Origin: Paragorgia papillata
Taxonomy: Eukaryota > Cnidaria > Anthozoa > Scleralcyonacea > Coralliidae
Reading direction: 5' to 3'
Length of the DNA stretch: 64,000 bases
NCBI GenBank assembly: GCA_035771165.1
Contig: JAWNZC010000025.1
Coordinates: 3,419,501-3,483,500 of the forward strand
In this document: positions 22,871-33,241 of the stretch, piece after piece
How positions within the stretch are numbered: the stretch's first letter is position 1
Layout: each line of letters starts with the position of its first letter
Translations under genes and position numbers: made by a program
The notes under the pieces: model-generated
What the model was told of the DNA's origin: nothing
Seen by the model: only the letters and a program-made list of their open reading frames with translations
The model's database searches: none

Positions 22871-23179
22871 AATCCAAGTGACTTATTTTAATACACATGC
22901 GAGCTTGGTGTACTTGTAACGGGCGTTTGGTAGACGTTCGTGAAGCTCAAAGGATCGAACCTGCAGGCAAACTGACATCCTGAATTCTAAATACGATTAA
23001 ATTCATCATAATAGCTCCCTGTGGTCCGAATGTTGGTCGAAAAAACAGCATTTTCAACTTTGGTCGTCAATAAAATCAGCAAAACTCGAGAGATCAAAAA
23101 CCACTGACACATTTTTGCTGGAAATTTATCTCGGAATTAAATTGCAAAAAAATTTTTTTAACAAAATAAAACGCTTTTT

Positions 23180-24075
23180 ACTTGAGTCGCCTCGAGTACA
23201 AGTATAGTCTCCTTCGCAGCCGTCAGTTCGGGTTCGTTCTCACTCCCCTCAACTACCGGCTGCTCAGCAAATTCCTTTCCAAATGTTGACCAATCAGAGT
23301 CAGACTTCCAATGTCTGGAAACCTGACCTTCGACCTTGAGCTGATCGTTTGAACAAATATTTCGAAAACTATTGCTTATAGTTTAGTAAAAACATTTTTG
23401 CGTAAATATAATCAATAAGATGATGTTGTATTGACTGTGAATTGCAATATGAATACATGTACATAAAATAAAGTTAAAAGCGGCAATGCCTGGAATATAT
23501 GAAGCTGAATACATCGAGGTTGCTACCCAGACATGACCAGACATCCCGTAGAAATCCGCTAGATATATGTCGCCGACACTTGTAGCTTTTCTAAAGCTTT
23601 TCGCACAGATTTATTTACACGACCAGCAAGAACATATTTATAATACTATTCTTCGTAAATTTTGTAAAGCTCTGAGCTATAGTAAGCGAAATAACTTTCA
23701 AGTATAAAACTGAATTCGGGCAGTCGGCCAGTCGCTTCAGACATTGTTAATAAACACCTTTAATACAATCTCAAAGTTCTCTTAACGCTCTTAAGCCCGA
23801 ATCAAACGAGAACGCAAGTCATCGCAAGTTGGCAGTCGCGCTATCTCAGCCAGCCGCTCTGAATAATTTCCCGAAAAAATCATGTACCGTGACAAAGTTA
23901 AAACTTGTTTAAAACACTCATGAAACCTTTATTTTGTTAATTTGGGTGTTCAAACGACCGCCACAGAAATTCTGACTGCCAACTTGCGATGACTTGCGTT
24001 CTCGTTTGATTGGGGCTTTACGCTTTACACTGACTTTCATGCTTATTTGCGAAGGAGGCTACCTCGAGTAAAGCC
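23180..24075. mobile_element. Larger inverted-repeat element carrying a nested piggyBac-like MITE
   Basis: The left end (ACTTGAGTCGCCTCGAGTACAAGTATAGTCTCCTTCGCA) is mirrored at the right end (TTTGCGAAGGAGGCTACCTCGAGTAAAG, 24046-24073). The body has no coding frames. The TTAA-flanked MITE at 23795-24016 sits just inside the right end, giving a two-step insertion history. Confidence 0.6.
23795..24016. mobile_element. TTAA-flanked piggyBac-like MITE, copy 2
   Basis: 222 bp between TTAA (23791-23794) and TTTA (24017-24020, one change from TTAA). Termini AGCCCGAATCAAACGAGAAC and its inverted form. The sequence is nearly collinear with 34781-35003 (for example AAAACACTCATGAAACCTTT in both). Confidence 0.8.
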
Positions 24076-24504
24076 CTCTGGTTTTAATTAAAAAATTCAC
24101 AACTATTAATGGTTTGTGTTTATCGCAAAATCAAAGACAATATTGTATTCTATAAATTAATAGCTTTCTAACGATATCTATTTTATTTTTGTGGCATAAA
24201 TTCTGACGAATTAAGAGCGCTTTACCAAAATGACCTTGCAAACCTTAACGAAGACCTTATTCATTGGAATTTCTTCTGCTCAGCTAGATTTCAAGATTTA
24301 TACATTCAACCATGTATTGTAAAGGGTCTTTTTACTATCCACGACTCAACTATAAGGCAAGTGTCTTTGTTTTGTTTTGTTTTGTTTTGTTTTGTTTTTA
24401 CTTTGTCTTTGTTCATAAAATAAGTATATCACATACATATGAAGACAATCTGAATAGCTTTACAAATAAATTTCTGCAAAAGAAAAACGCAACATCATGC
24501 AGCA

Positions 24505-24740
24505 GGCTTTCCGGCTAGGAATTGAACCCGCGACCGCCTGCGATGCTACTGCAGTGCTCTGACCAAGAGCTTGGCCACGATAATATTTGGTATTTCACTC
24601 GATCAAACTGGATACAGTAAAAAGCCGCTAACAAGAACCTTCATTAGTATTTCATTGAGCTGTCAACATCAATTTCAAACTGGATACAGTAAAAAGCCGC
24701 TAACAAGAACCTTCATTAGTATTTCATTGAGCTGTCAATT
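24505..24740 (-). mobile_element. tRNA-like SINE remnant followed by a 69-bp direct duplication
   Basis: Read on the minus strand, a box A-like TGGTCAGAGCAC (near 24565) and box B-like GGTTCAATTCC (24528-24518) match those of the 15774-16099 element. Next to it, AAACTGGATACAGTAAAAAGC...CATTGAGCTGTCAA occurs twice in tandem (about 24606-24670 and 24675-24739), with only a few differences. Confidence 0.55.
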
Positions 24741-25338
24741 TCATTTCAATTTATAGAATCTACACATCTTAATTGCATGTCTTATTCTTGTGAAGTTCTT
24801 TAATTGCTTATCGGCACGTTTTTTCCCCTGGCACTAAATTACTATAATGACAAATGATAATTTTAAACTAGTTTTTAATAATTAATATTAATGAATCATG
24901 TATTCGAATGAAGATTATTCCCGACTAATATGCACGTATGTCAATGACACTTTTGACCACCTGCCAACTGCCGTGAACTTTGCATGTGCCGTACGTGTAT
25001 CAGCTACACATATATACGAATTAAACCTGTTTGATTCTTTTGTCGTAACTATGCAATCATGCAGGGTTCTTTCAAGATAGGATCTTGGCGCGTTTTCGTT
25101 TTGACCTGGTAAGTTTTGCCAAAGAAATGCAGTTGCTTGAGTGGTCCATATGTTGCATTTATTTTTGTGACATAACGAAATGGCTATGAAAAACCTTGTA
25201 AACATTTTCATCTGTCTAGCTTCTTATAAGTTAGGAACAGACAATGTTAAAAGCACAGCGTGATAAATTTAACTATTGATTCAACAGTTTATTTTTATTT
25301 TTTTTCTGTCGTCAACAGAGATTCTAAAGAGATCGAAA

Positions 25339-26223
25339 ATGGAGGATCTCTCTTGGCCCGAACCTGCGCCAAACTGGCCAGAAGCTAAGAAAACGTGGGG
25401 CTTAGGTTGGCAGTTTCACGTTTACGTGTTCGCTGGAATTTGGGTAATGGCAGCATTGTACTATCTTATCTTCTTCGTCCAGTCAATTGTTCGGAGAAAC
25501 GACGGCCATAAAAGAAGTCCCTTCATAATGCTAAGCTTTCAGCTCTTAATTCACGCTCTGTGTCGATCCTTGGTTCTGTTCCTCAATCCGTACGGCTCTA
25601 GATCAAAAACACAAGTCACACTGGTCACAGGGATCACGGCATGGTCTTTAGGCACAGCAGGTCTCATATCAGCCTTTGGTGTGCTTCTCTTGATGCTCCT
25701 CGACGCCACCAAACTCACTATCGCTCCGCCAAAGTTCCAAAGCCTCACTGTATTAATCGTTATCACTTTAGCGACTTTTTTATTCGTTTTATTAACCGAT
25801 GTTGTCGTCGCATTCAACAGGTCTGCCAAGCTTCTACTTCTTGCTTGCCATTTGTTGTTAGGTGCGTGGGGAATGACTATCACGGTTGGTTTCTTCGTAG
25901 CGGCGAATCGAACAAGACGCAACCTCACAGCAACATTCCAGGAACTCGCACCACAAGTTAATATTGAGCCGTCGAGGAAAAATGAGTTGGTCAAGCTCAG
26001 AGGATTGATCGTAAAGTGTTACCTCTCGTCCGCATTGGGCTTTTGTATATTTGGCTTGAGTTTATATGCCATGGTGTTCGAAGGCAGTAGTGTACTGTCC
26101 AATGAGAGTTCAGTCGACAGCTGGACTTGGTGGTCGTTTCAAACTACTTTCAGAGTTTTGGAACTACTTATGAATCTACTGATAACTGTAATCGCGTTGG
26201 GGACGACCCATGGCGCAGAATAG
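25339..26223 (+). CDS. PRRT3/PRRT4-type multi-pass membrane domain protein
   Basis: 294 residues. The opening LSWPEPAPNWPEAKKTWG and the following run of about seven hydrophobic segments (roughly residues 30-52, 68-90, 98-128, 132-158, 163-190, 222-248 and 262-285) match the C-terminal membrane domain of proline-rich transmembrane proteins 3 and 4, where a W-x-E-A...W-G signature precedes the first helix. It lacks the long proline-rich extracellular region of the vertebrate proteins. A polypyrimidine run and CAACAG at 25312-25317 look like a splice acceptor, so this may be the last exon of a longer gene; the first in-frame ATG after it was taken as start. Function of the family is unknown, probably plasma membrane. 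It stands alone between repeat-rich regions on the plus strand. Confidence 0.65.
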   Translation: MEDLSWPEPAPNWPEAKKTWGLGWQFHVYVFAGIWVMAALYYLIFFVQSIVRRNDGHKRSPFIMLSFQLLIHALCRSLVLFLNPYGSRSKTQVTLVTGITAWSLGTAGLISAFGVLLLMLLDATKLTIAPPKFQSLTVLIVITLATFLFVLLTDVVVAFNRSAKLLLLACHLLLGAWGMTITVGFFVAANRTRRNLTATFQELAPQVNIEPSRKNELVKLRGLIVKCYLSSALGFCIFGLSLYAMVFEGSSVLSNESSVDSWTWWSFQTTFRVLELLMNLLITVIALGTTHGAE

Positions 26224-28280
26224 AACAGCAACGCAGAGCTAACCAACCTTCGCCGCTCTTGTGAGTTTCAAGCAGTGGCGTAGCCAGGATCAAAATTTTG
26301 GGGGAGCAACGGAAAATTTGGGGGTGCAGTTTTAGATGAGAACTAGCAAGCATTAGATGGTGTAGAATCGTGGCTTTAGCCGCGACCAATCATCAATGTA
26401 GGGGGTATGAGGGCATCGTCCATCCCCGAAGAAGATTTTGAGTTTTCGAAGCCCTGTGAGGGCATTTCCCGCGGTCAAAAGGACCGAGGGCTCTTGGGAG
26501 CGTAATTCTGCGCAGTTTAATGACAGTGTATCAGCATCACGATTATCATTAGCAACAGAAACAAACTTCAAATTTCAAAGAAGCAAAGTTCTTACTTTTC
26601 AAGATACTCGGTTAAGACCTATAGCTACAATTAAAGCTCTCTTTTCAACCGCTCTCGTAAGCGACCAGCTTTCACAACGAGCATGCATCTTCGAGAATTA
26701 TGAACTGAACTTTTTCTTTGTTTTTAACGACCAGCTCTAGTTATACGACCACTTTTTCACATCCCTGAGGCACGCTGCAAATCACCTAAAAACTTGTTTT
26801 AAGAAAAAAAAATATCTTGTTTTAAGATTTTCTTGCTGGGTTTTCTTGACAAGATATTTTTTCTTAAAACAAGATTAAATATCTTAAAGGGTATTGGCAA
26901 TAAAAATTAAGTTTGTCTCATTTGAAAGAACTCGTCAAATGGTATAAGAAGACCTTTTACAATTTTTCCGTATCTGTTTTGGTTTTGGAAATATTTCGAC
27001 CAAAGACAGAGTGCTGTCCGCCATCTTGGAATTATTTTCGATATGCATGTGACATCATAAGCAGGGTAAAGTGAAATTTTAATCTTGCCAATCTTATGAC
27101 ATTATGAGCTAGAAACTCGATTTTGTTGCGCTATTTCCATTTTAAATTGACCCACAACATTTAAAAAGCCTTCCGTGGAAATTTGGTCATCCACGGAGTA
27201 GTTTCATCAGGTTTACCCTGGTTGTGACGTCACCAATTTCCTCGTTAATGAGACCCAATATTACAACAAGATGGTGGACAGCACGCTGTCTTTGGTCGAA
27301 AATATTTCAAAACACAAGAAAGATACAGAAAAAAATACAAAAGGTCTTCTTATACCATTTGACGAGTTCTTTCAAATGGGACAAATTTAATTTTTATTGC
27401 CAATACCCTTTAAAACAAGAAATAAAATCTTAAAATAAGACAACTCATCTCAACAAGATTTGGAGGCTTTGCAGTGCAGTCGTTCTTAGCTCTACAAAGG
27501 AGTATAAAGAACTAAAACAACACGGGCGCTTACATGAATATCAACTGCATGTATATATCATAGGTTGCAACAATGCAACTTTTGAAAAATTCTTCTCTTC
27601 GCATTTAAAGACCGCATGCAGTTTCAATTTCATTGTAACGGTCTCAGCGCAGCGTCGTAGTATATATAAACTACAGGTACATCCAGATCAGAATAAACAG
27701 CAAGTCACTGATAGTGTTACCTGGACAAATTTAAATAAGTATTTGTAAGATAGTGTTACTATAAGATAGTGTAATGATGTAAGATAATGTAAGATAGTGT
27801 TACCTGGACAAATTTAAATCAGTAAAACTAAAAAAGGCATACAGTATTTACTGCCTTTTAGCGAATTGTATATAAAAGAACATGCCAGCTAGGGACAGTT
27901 CTAGATCTACCATGCAAAAGCGAAAAATGAATGTAAATGCTCTAATCACTAATGCGAGATCGATCTATTAATTCGAGTGTGAACACTTTGTAAAGCTGGC
28001 GAAGCTGGATTAATCTGCATGAGATCGCTTTTAGTGTGAATTGCTTGCGAACAACACTCTTGCTCTTCTTTGAGTGTAGTAAAAATTGATGAAATAAACA
28101 AAATTAAATTATACTTCTCATGTATGTTCAATTCATTTTAAATTAAGAGTTGAAAAATAAATTTCTTATGGTTGGGTAATTATGCAAATAAATATTATTC
28201 TCTATACTTCTATATCATTGAAAAAAACTTCGAACGTTAAAACTTTGCAACGTTTTAATATTTTTCGATGACATCTTTGT
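26224..28280. other. Intergenic, repeat-derived; no gene seen
   Basis: GTGGCGTAGCCAGGAT at 26276 and the G-rich text after it resemble a common dispersed repeat of marine invertebrates. Apart from the inverted-repeat element at 26885-27415, the sequence is AT-rich with short frames. AAGATAGTGTTAC-type words are duplicated at 27740-27815. Confidence 0.5.
26885..27415. mobile_element. 530-bp inverted-repeat element (AAAGGGTATTGGCAAT ends)
   Basis: AAAGGGTATTGGCAATAAAAATTAAGTTTGTC at the left is mirrored by ACAAATTTAATTTTTATTGCCAATACCCTTT at the right; subterminal AAATGGTATAAGAAGACCTTTT and CTGTTTTGGTTTTGGAAATATTTCGACCAAAGACAG are also mirrored. A related terminus (TTAAGTTTGTCTTATTT.AAAGAACACTT) occurs at 29435-29640 and 56705-56895, so it is a dispersed family. 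Confidence 0.75.
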
Positions 28281-28281
28281 C

Positions 28282-28617
28282 GGTTGGGGAGCACGGGTGG
28301 CGTGTGCTATTAGGGCGATGCCTCTCACCAAAAAGTTAAGCCCGGTTAGATTAGTACTTGGATGGGTATAACCGCTTGGGAATGACCTCGTTGTCGAGCT
28401 GGGAACTCGTGTGAGTAGAGTTGTAGTTGATCTCTCCTGTGCTTCGAGGGTTTTTCACCGGGTTCTCCACGGTTTTCCTCCCTCCATAAAATCAACACCT
28501 ATACAGCTTAGCTGTGATCCGTGGTCTGAACTGTGTCGTATGGCGGCTGCCTGGAGCGCTTTGATATGCCTCGACACGGCCACGTTGATCTGCGTCCTTC
28601 GTAATAAAAAAAAACTG
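28282..28617 (+). mobile_element. 5S rRNA-derived SINE (SINE3-like)
   Basis: GTTAAGCCCGGTTAGATTAGTACTTGGATGGG...CCGCTTGGGAAT (28335-28384) matches the internal control region and 3' half of 5S rRNA. It is followed by an unrelated body with GGGTTTTTCACCGGGTTCTCC and CGGTTTTCCTCCCTCC, and ends in AATAAAAAAAA. The 5S 5' part (28290-28330) is diverged. A 5S head, unrelated body and A-rich tail is the layout of SINE3 elements; a true 5S gene would stop after about 120 bp. Confidence 0.75.
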
Positions 28618-29434
28618 GGGAAAGAAACTGATAATAATACTCACATTTGTAGTTTATAAATCAGTTTCATATAACTTTCATATTATTTTCCTTAATTTTG
28701 TTCGCTTTGTATTAATAATTTAGTTATCATCTATAATTAAGCACAGGATCTTCAACAGTTTACATAAAGATGGTATTATTATTATTAATTCAGCCACTGG
28801 CTGCGAGTAAGGACGAATAGCCTCCATGCAATCCTTTAAGTACATAACCTTTTAGAAAACATGCAGTGCCCGCAATGTTTTTATTAGATGAATGTTTTAA
28901 AAAGCATATTCCAGTAGTCTAGATGAACGTCCATTTATCCACAAGTATTTTGTATTAAAAACACATGCCGGCTTAAAGAGCTTATATAGGCCTGGGAAAG
29001 CTTCCATATTTATAATATTTAGACCTTCCTGATCAAAATTCTAATGTATCTCCTTTTGCAAAAACTTCATCTTCATGGACTTTTTTGCGCTTAAAGTTGA
29101 AGGTTGACCGTAAAGTGGAATCTACAGTTACCGGAAGAGACGACAGATCGGGAACCCGGCACCGTGATATAGGTAACGCGATTAATGAGAATATATAGCT
29201 AACCAACAGATGGTCTTACAATGATAGTCATTAATATATAGAGTGTGCAGTGGTTAAAGGAGTAAATTAAGCTTGAAAGATGAAAGCTCTATTAAGATTT
29301 AAATGAATGAACCCTTAGCATTGTCTTTTGACTTTTCAAATAAGGCTTAAATATGTATATTTAGCACAAATATAAGGTTTGACGTTGTGAGAAACACACA
29401 CCCATATACTTCCTTCGAATTAAGTTTGGTTTGA

Positions 29435-29640
29435 CAATATAGCAAAGATATATAACCTTCTCTGGTAACTCATTATGCACATGTGACGTCAAGTTGTTTA
29501 ATTTACATTTCAAACAAACTGAAATATCTCAAGAACGAAGCAAGGAAACGAAAAACTGCAAAAGATGTTACTCTATCATTTTAAGTGTTCTTTCAAATAA
29601 GACAAACTTAATTTTCGTTTCACGTGCACTTTAAGTCTGT
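29435..29640. mobile_element. Dispersed repeat, terminal fragment (pairs with 56705-56895)
   Basis: Runs from GCAAAGATATATAACCTTCTC to AATTTTCGTTTCACGTGCACTTTA. The segment 56705-56895 is its reverse complement with moderate divergence (AAGTGCCTATGAAACGAAAATTAAG...TTATATATCTTTGC). The terminus resembles that of the 26885-27415 element. No gene seen in 28618-29434. Confidence 0.7.
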
Positions 29641-29756
29641 CAACTAAAGGACCACCCACCCCCTCTATGTAGCATGCCACTGACCCCACAATTTGTGAGT
29701 ACGACTGACCTAGCAATGTTCTATGGGTATCAGCCTATTATTATCTGGAGTCAAAA

Positions 29757-30300
29757 CTATTGTGTAGTGGGGGTGCTACGTGGTCGACGTTTCCTCGCTT
29801 CTCCTCCTCGACTAAAGCTGTTGTAAGATTTTACAGTCAAAATGGAAATACCTTCCCACTTCTTCTTCTGTATTTCGTTGCGTATTACTGTATTTCTGTA
29901 GCCACTACTGAAGCCTGAGAATTTTTTTTGTTGAAAACTGTACATACATAGTATAATTTAGCTTTAAATGGCATTTATTCACAATACAATAGATGTTTAT
30001 CCCAACTCGAACCAACAGACGTATATACATCAAGAATTGGCGACTTATATCACTAGACTTTCCTCACGCTTCAGTAGCGGCTACAGAAATACACAACCAA
30101 CTACAGAAGCGGAAGTGGGAAGCTATTTCCATTTTGACTGTAATATGTAAAATTATGCTTAAGGTGAGGTAATACGGGCAACATTTTTCTTCAACTTGCA
30201 ACGCAATTTTGTTGCGTTGCAAGTTGAAAAGCGTTGTTGCACGTATTACTTCGCCTTTACAAGATTTTGAAATGGCACGATAATTGATAACAATAAATGG
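29757..30300. mobile_element. Inverted-repeat element
   Basis: CAGTCAAAATGGAAATACCTTCCCACTTC...TTTCTGTAGCCACTACTGAAG (29835-29912) is mirrored by CTTCAGTAGCGGCTACAGAAAT...GGAAGTGGGAAGCTATTTCCATTTTGACTG (30068-30142). A separate small hairpin AACTTGCAACGCAATTTTG / CAAAATTGCGTTGCAAGTT-like at 30190-30230 follows. No gene assigned. Confidence 0.6.
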
Positions 30301-30789
30301 CAAGCCATACAGACGAGGCTACATTAGTCCGGCGTGCATGCTCCATGACAATATTCTTAACAAAAACGCAAATTTGTGGAAACACTGTTGACTCAGGCTT
30401 GATGATTCAGATATTATCACAAATTTACGCTTCTATTACAATTCGTCACCCATCCAAACATTCAAATAATTAATTTTTGAAATAAATATAGTACATGTGT
30501 AATGTAAGCAGATGTGTACCCTCGTCCTTGAGGTTCTACGATGCCCACTCTTTCTCGAAATGCTGAGAACCTCTGGTTGAAGACGCCGTTTTTTTGATCG
30601 CTCCGAGCCAATGAAGTTGTACGCCTGCAAGGGTCAAATCTTGACGCCATTTTCTGATTGGCTCAGAAATCTGTAGTGGGGGAGGGTAAATCTGTTAGGC
30701 AAGTGTTTTCATTGGTCGGCTTTTAATTAGATTACTGCAACATGAAAGGGCAACATCCAATGTCGCATTCAGCATTTCAGGGTGGGGGT

Positions 30790-31150
30790 GACGTGTAGAC
30801 CAGGGTAACAGGATGTTCTCTTGCGTACGACTTTGCAACATTGATACGCAACATTGCAATTTTGATTGATGGATTCAATCAGCAACTTGCAAACGCTTTA
30901 TCACGATTCCTCGATGGGTTGCTTAAAATATTGGTTTTAAACATCGAACAACACATAAATGTGATGTTATACTTGAAGGTAATGGTCTAGCTTTATGTAA
31001 AATTTCGCATTATCCAAAGTTTGGCATTTAAAACGATTTTTAGGGCAACCCGTCGAGGAATCGTGATAAAGCGTTTGCATGACAAAGCATTAATCAAAAT
31101 TGCAATATTGTGTATTAATATTGCAAAGTCGCACGCAAGAGAACATCCGG
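30790..31150. mobile_element. Inverted-repeat element abutting the 3' end of ABCB9
   Basis: Left arm GGATGTTCTCTTGCGTACGACTTTGCAA...AAACGCTTTATCACGATTCCTCGATGGGTTGC and right arm GGGCAACCCGTCGAGGAATCGTGATAAAGCG...TTGCAAAGTCGCACGCAAGAGAACATCC. It ends only about 29 bp before the ABCB9 stop codon, so it must supply the ABCB9 3' UTR and poly(A) signal. A diverged relative lies at 36300-36480, next to the ABCB9 5' end. Confidence 0.75.
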
Positions 31151-31178
31151 TTTGACTATACAACGAAAACTCCTCAAA

Positions 31179-33159
31179 TTATTCTTCAGACGAAACACTG
31201 GATGAATCTGAACAATTAGAAGAATTGGAATGCTGCCCTTGCATGCTGTTCCAATCAACATGTTCTAAACGATCTTCAAGATTTGGTGACTTCTTTCTTG
31301 TATCTTGATCTTCTTTATTCTTAAACAGTTGATGTTTCACGAGTTTTGCGTACGTCTTACCGTTCGCCATCAGCTGAGCATGGTTACCAACCTCAACGAT
31401 CTCACCTTTGTCAATCACAATAATACGATTGACTTTCTCTATGCTGCTCAACCTATGTGCTACAACAATCATTGTTTTGCCCTTCAAATTACGATACATC
31501 GCTTCTTGAATTTTATTCTCACTCTCCGCATCCAAAGCACTCGTTGCTTCGTCAAAAAGAACCACCACAGGTTCACGTATCCAAGCTCTTGCGATCGCAA
31601 TCCGTTGTTTTTCTCCACCGGACAGTTGCTGACCTTTTTCACCAGCTTGCGTTTCGTATCCTCGCTTCAACTCCGTGATAAAATCGTGAGCGTTAGAAGC
31701 TTTGGCGGCGTTTTTAACCAGATCTGCTAGAACTAATTCCGAGCTATGAGGCAAACTGTAGTTTTCTTGTAAACTTCTGGCAAACAATACAGGCTCCTGA
31801 CCAACAAGTGCGACTTTCTTATGAAGATAACGGTGATCGAAATCTTTCACGGAAATGCCATCAATCAAAACGTCGCCTTCGGTTGGTTCATAGAAATGCT
31901 CTATGAGGTTAATACATGTACTTTTCCCTCCGCCACTTGAACCAACAATGGCAACTATTTCACCTGGTTCGACACTAAACGAGACGTTCTTTAGTACGTA
32001 GGAATCGGGTCTCGAGGGATACGCAAACGAAACGTTTCGAAATTCCACGTTTCCGGAAAATTCAGCCGGCGCCAAACAACCATCATTTGTAATCTCCGGC
32101 TTTCTGTCAATGTACTGAAACACCTTAAGGTGTAAAATACCATTTAATGTTTGCCTGAATACCGTATTGTAATAAGAGACAATGTCGATATGTAAAATAC
32201 CATTTAATGTTTGCCTGAATACCGTATTGTAATAAGAGACAATGTCGATATGTAAAATACCATTTAATGTTTGCCTGAATACCGTATTGTAATAAGAGAC
32301 AATGTCGATATGTAAAATACCATTTCATGTTTGTGGGTATACCGTATTGTAATAAGAGACAATGTCGATATGTAAAATACCATTTAATGTTTGTGGGTAT
32401 ACCGTATTGTAATAAGAGACAGTGTCGATATGTAAAATACCATTTCATGTTTGTGGGTATACCGTATTGTAATAAGAGACAATGTCGATATGTAAAATAC
32501 CATTTAATGTTTGTGGGTATACCGTATTGTAATAAGAGACAGTGTCGATATGTAAAATACCATTTAATGTTTGCCTGAATACCGTATTGTAATAAGAGAC
32601 AATATCGATATGTAAAATACCATTTAATGTTTGCCTGAATACCGTATTGTAATAAGAGACAATGTCGATATGTAAAATACCATTTCATGTTTGTGGGTAC
32701 ACCGTATTGTAATAAGAGACAATGTCGATATGTAAAATACCATTTCATGTTTGTGGGTATACCGTATTGTAATAAGAGACAATGTCGATATGTAAAATAC
32801 CATTTCATGTTTGTGGGTATACCGTATTGTACACATGAAGCAAGGGCAGTTTGGACTAATCATAGTGTCAATAACTAAAGTGTAAAACGCTTTTAAATAA
32901 CAACTTTTCTAAATGTGGTCATTCAACTATTCATTTAAAAGCCCTTCACTTGTTGAGCTCTATCGGATCGTCTTAGCCCCATGACCTAAAACGCAATCGT
33001 TTGGGTGTGACGACCAAAATTTAACAAATGACTCAACAGTTCCACCCACAGCACTCACGCGAATGCGGACTCTTTTTTTTTATCTTCGGTGATTCTTTTA
33101 TTTAGTTTAAACTTAGTGCCGCAGTGCGTGCATCAATAGCTACCAGTAATTCATTGCAA

Positions 33160-33241
<82 letters not shown>

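Noticed and set aside
28290..28400. Functional 5S rRNA gene
   Set aside because: Only the 3' half matches 5S; the 5' half is diverged and an unrelated body follows instead of a T-run terminator.
32131..32831. CRISPR-like array
   Set aside because: Units are contiguous 60-bp repeats without unique spacers, in an animal intron.
32125..32863. 227-codon repeated frame (KWYFTYRHCLLLQYGI units) on the minus strand
   Set aside because: The 60-bp minisatellite has a period divisible by three and no stop; it ends in TAA before exon 3 and is out of frame with it, so it is intronic and not a repeat protein.
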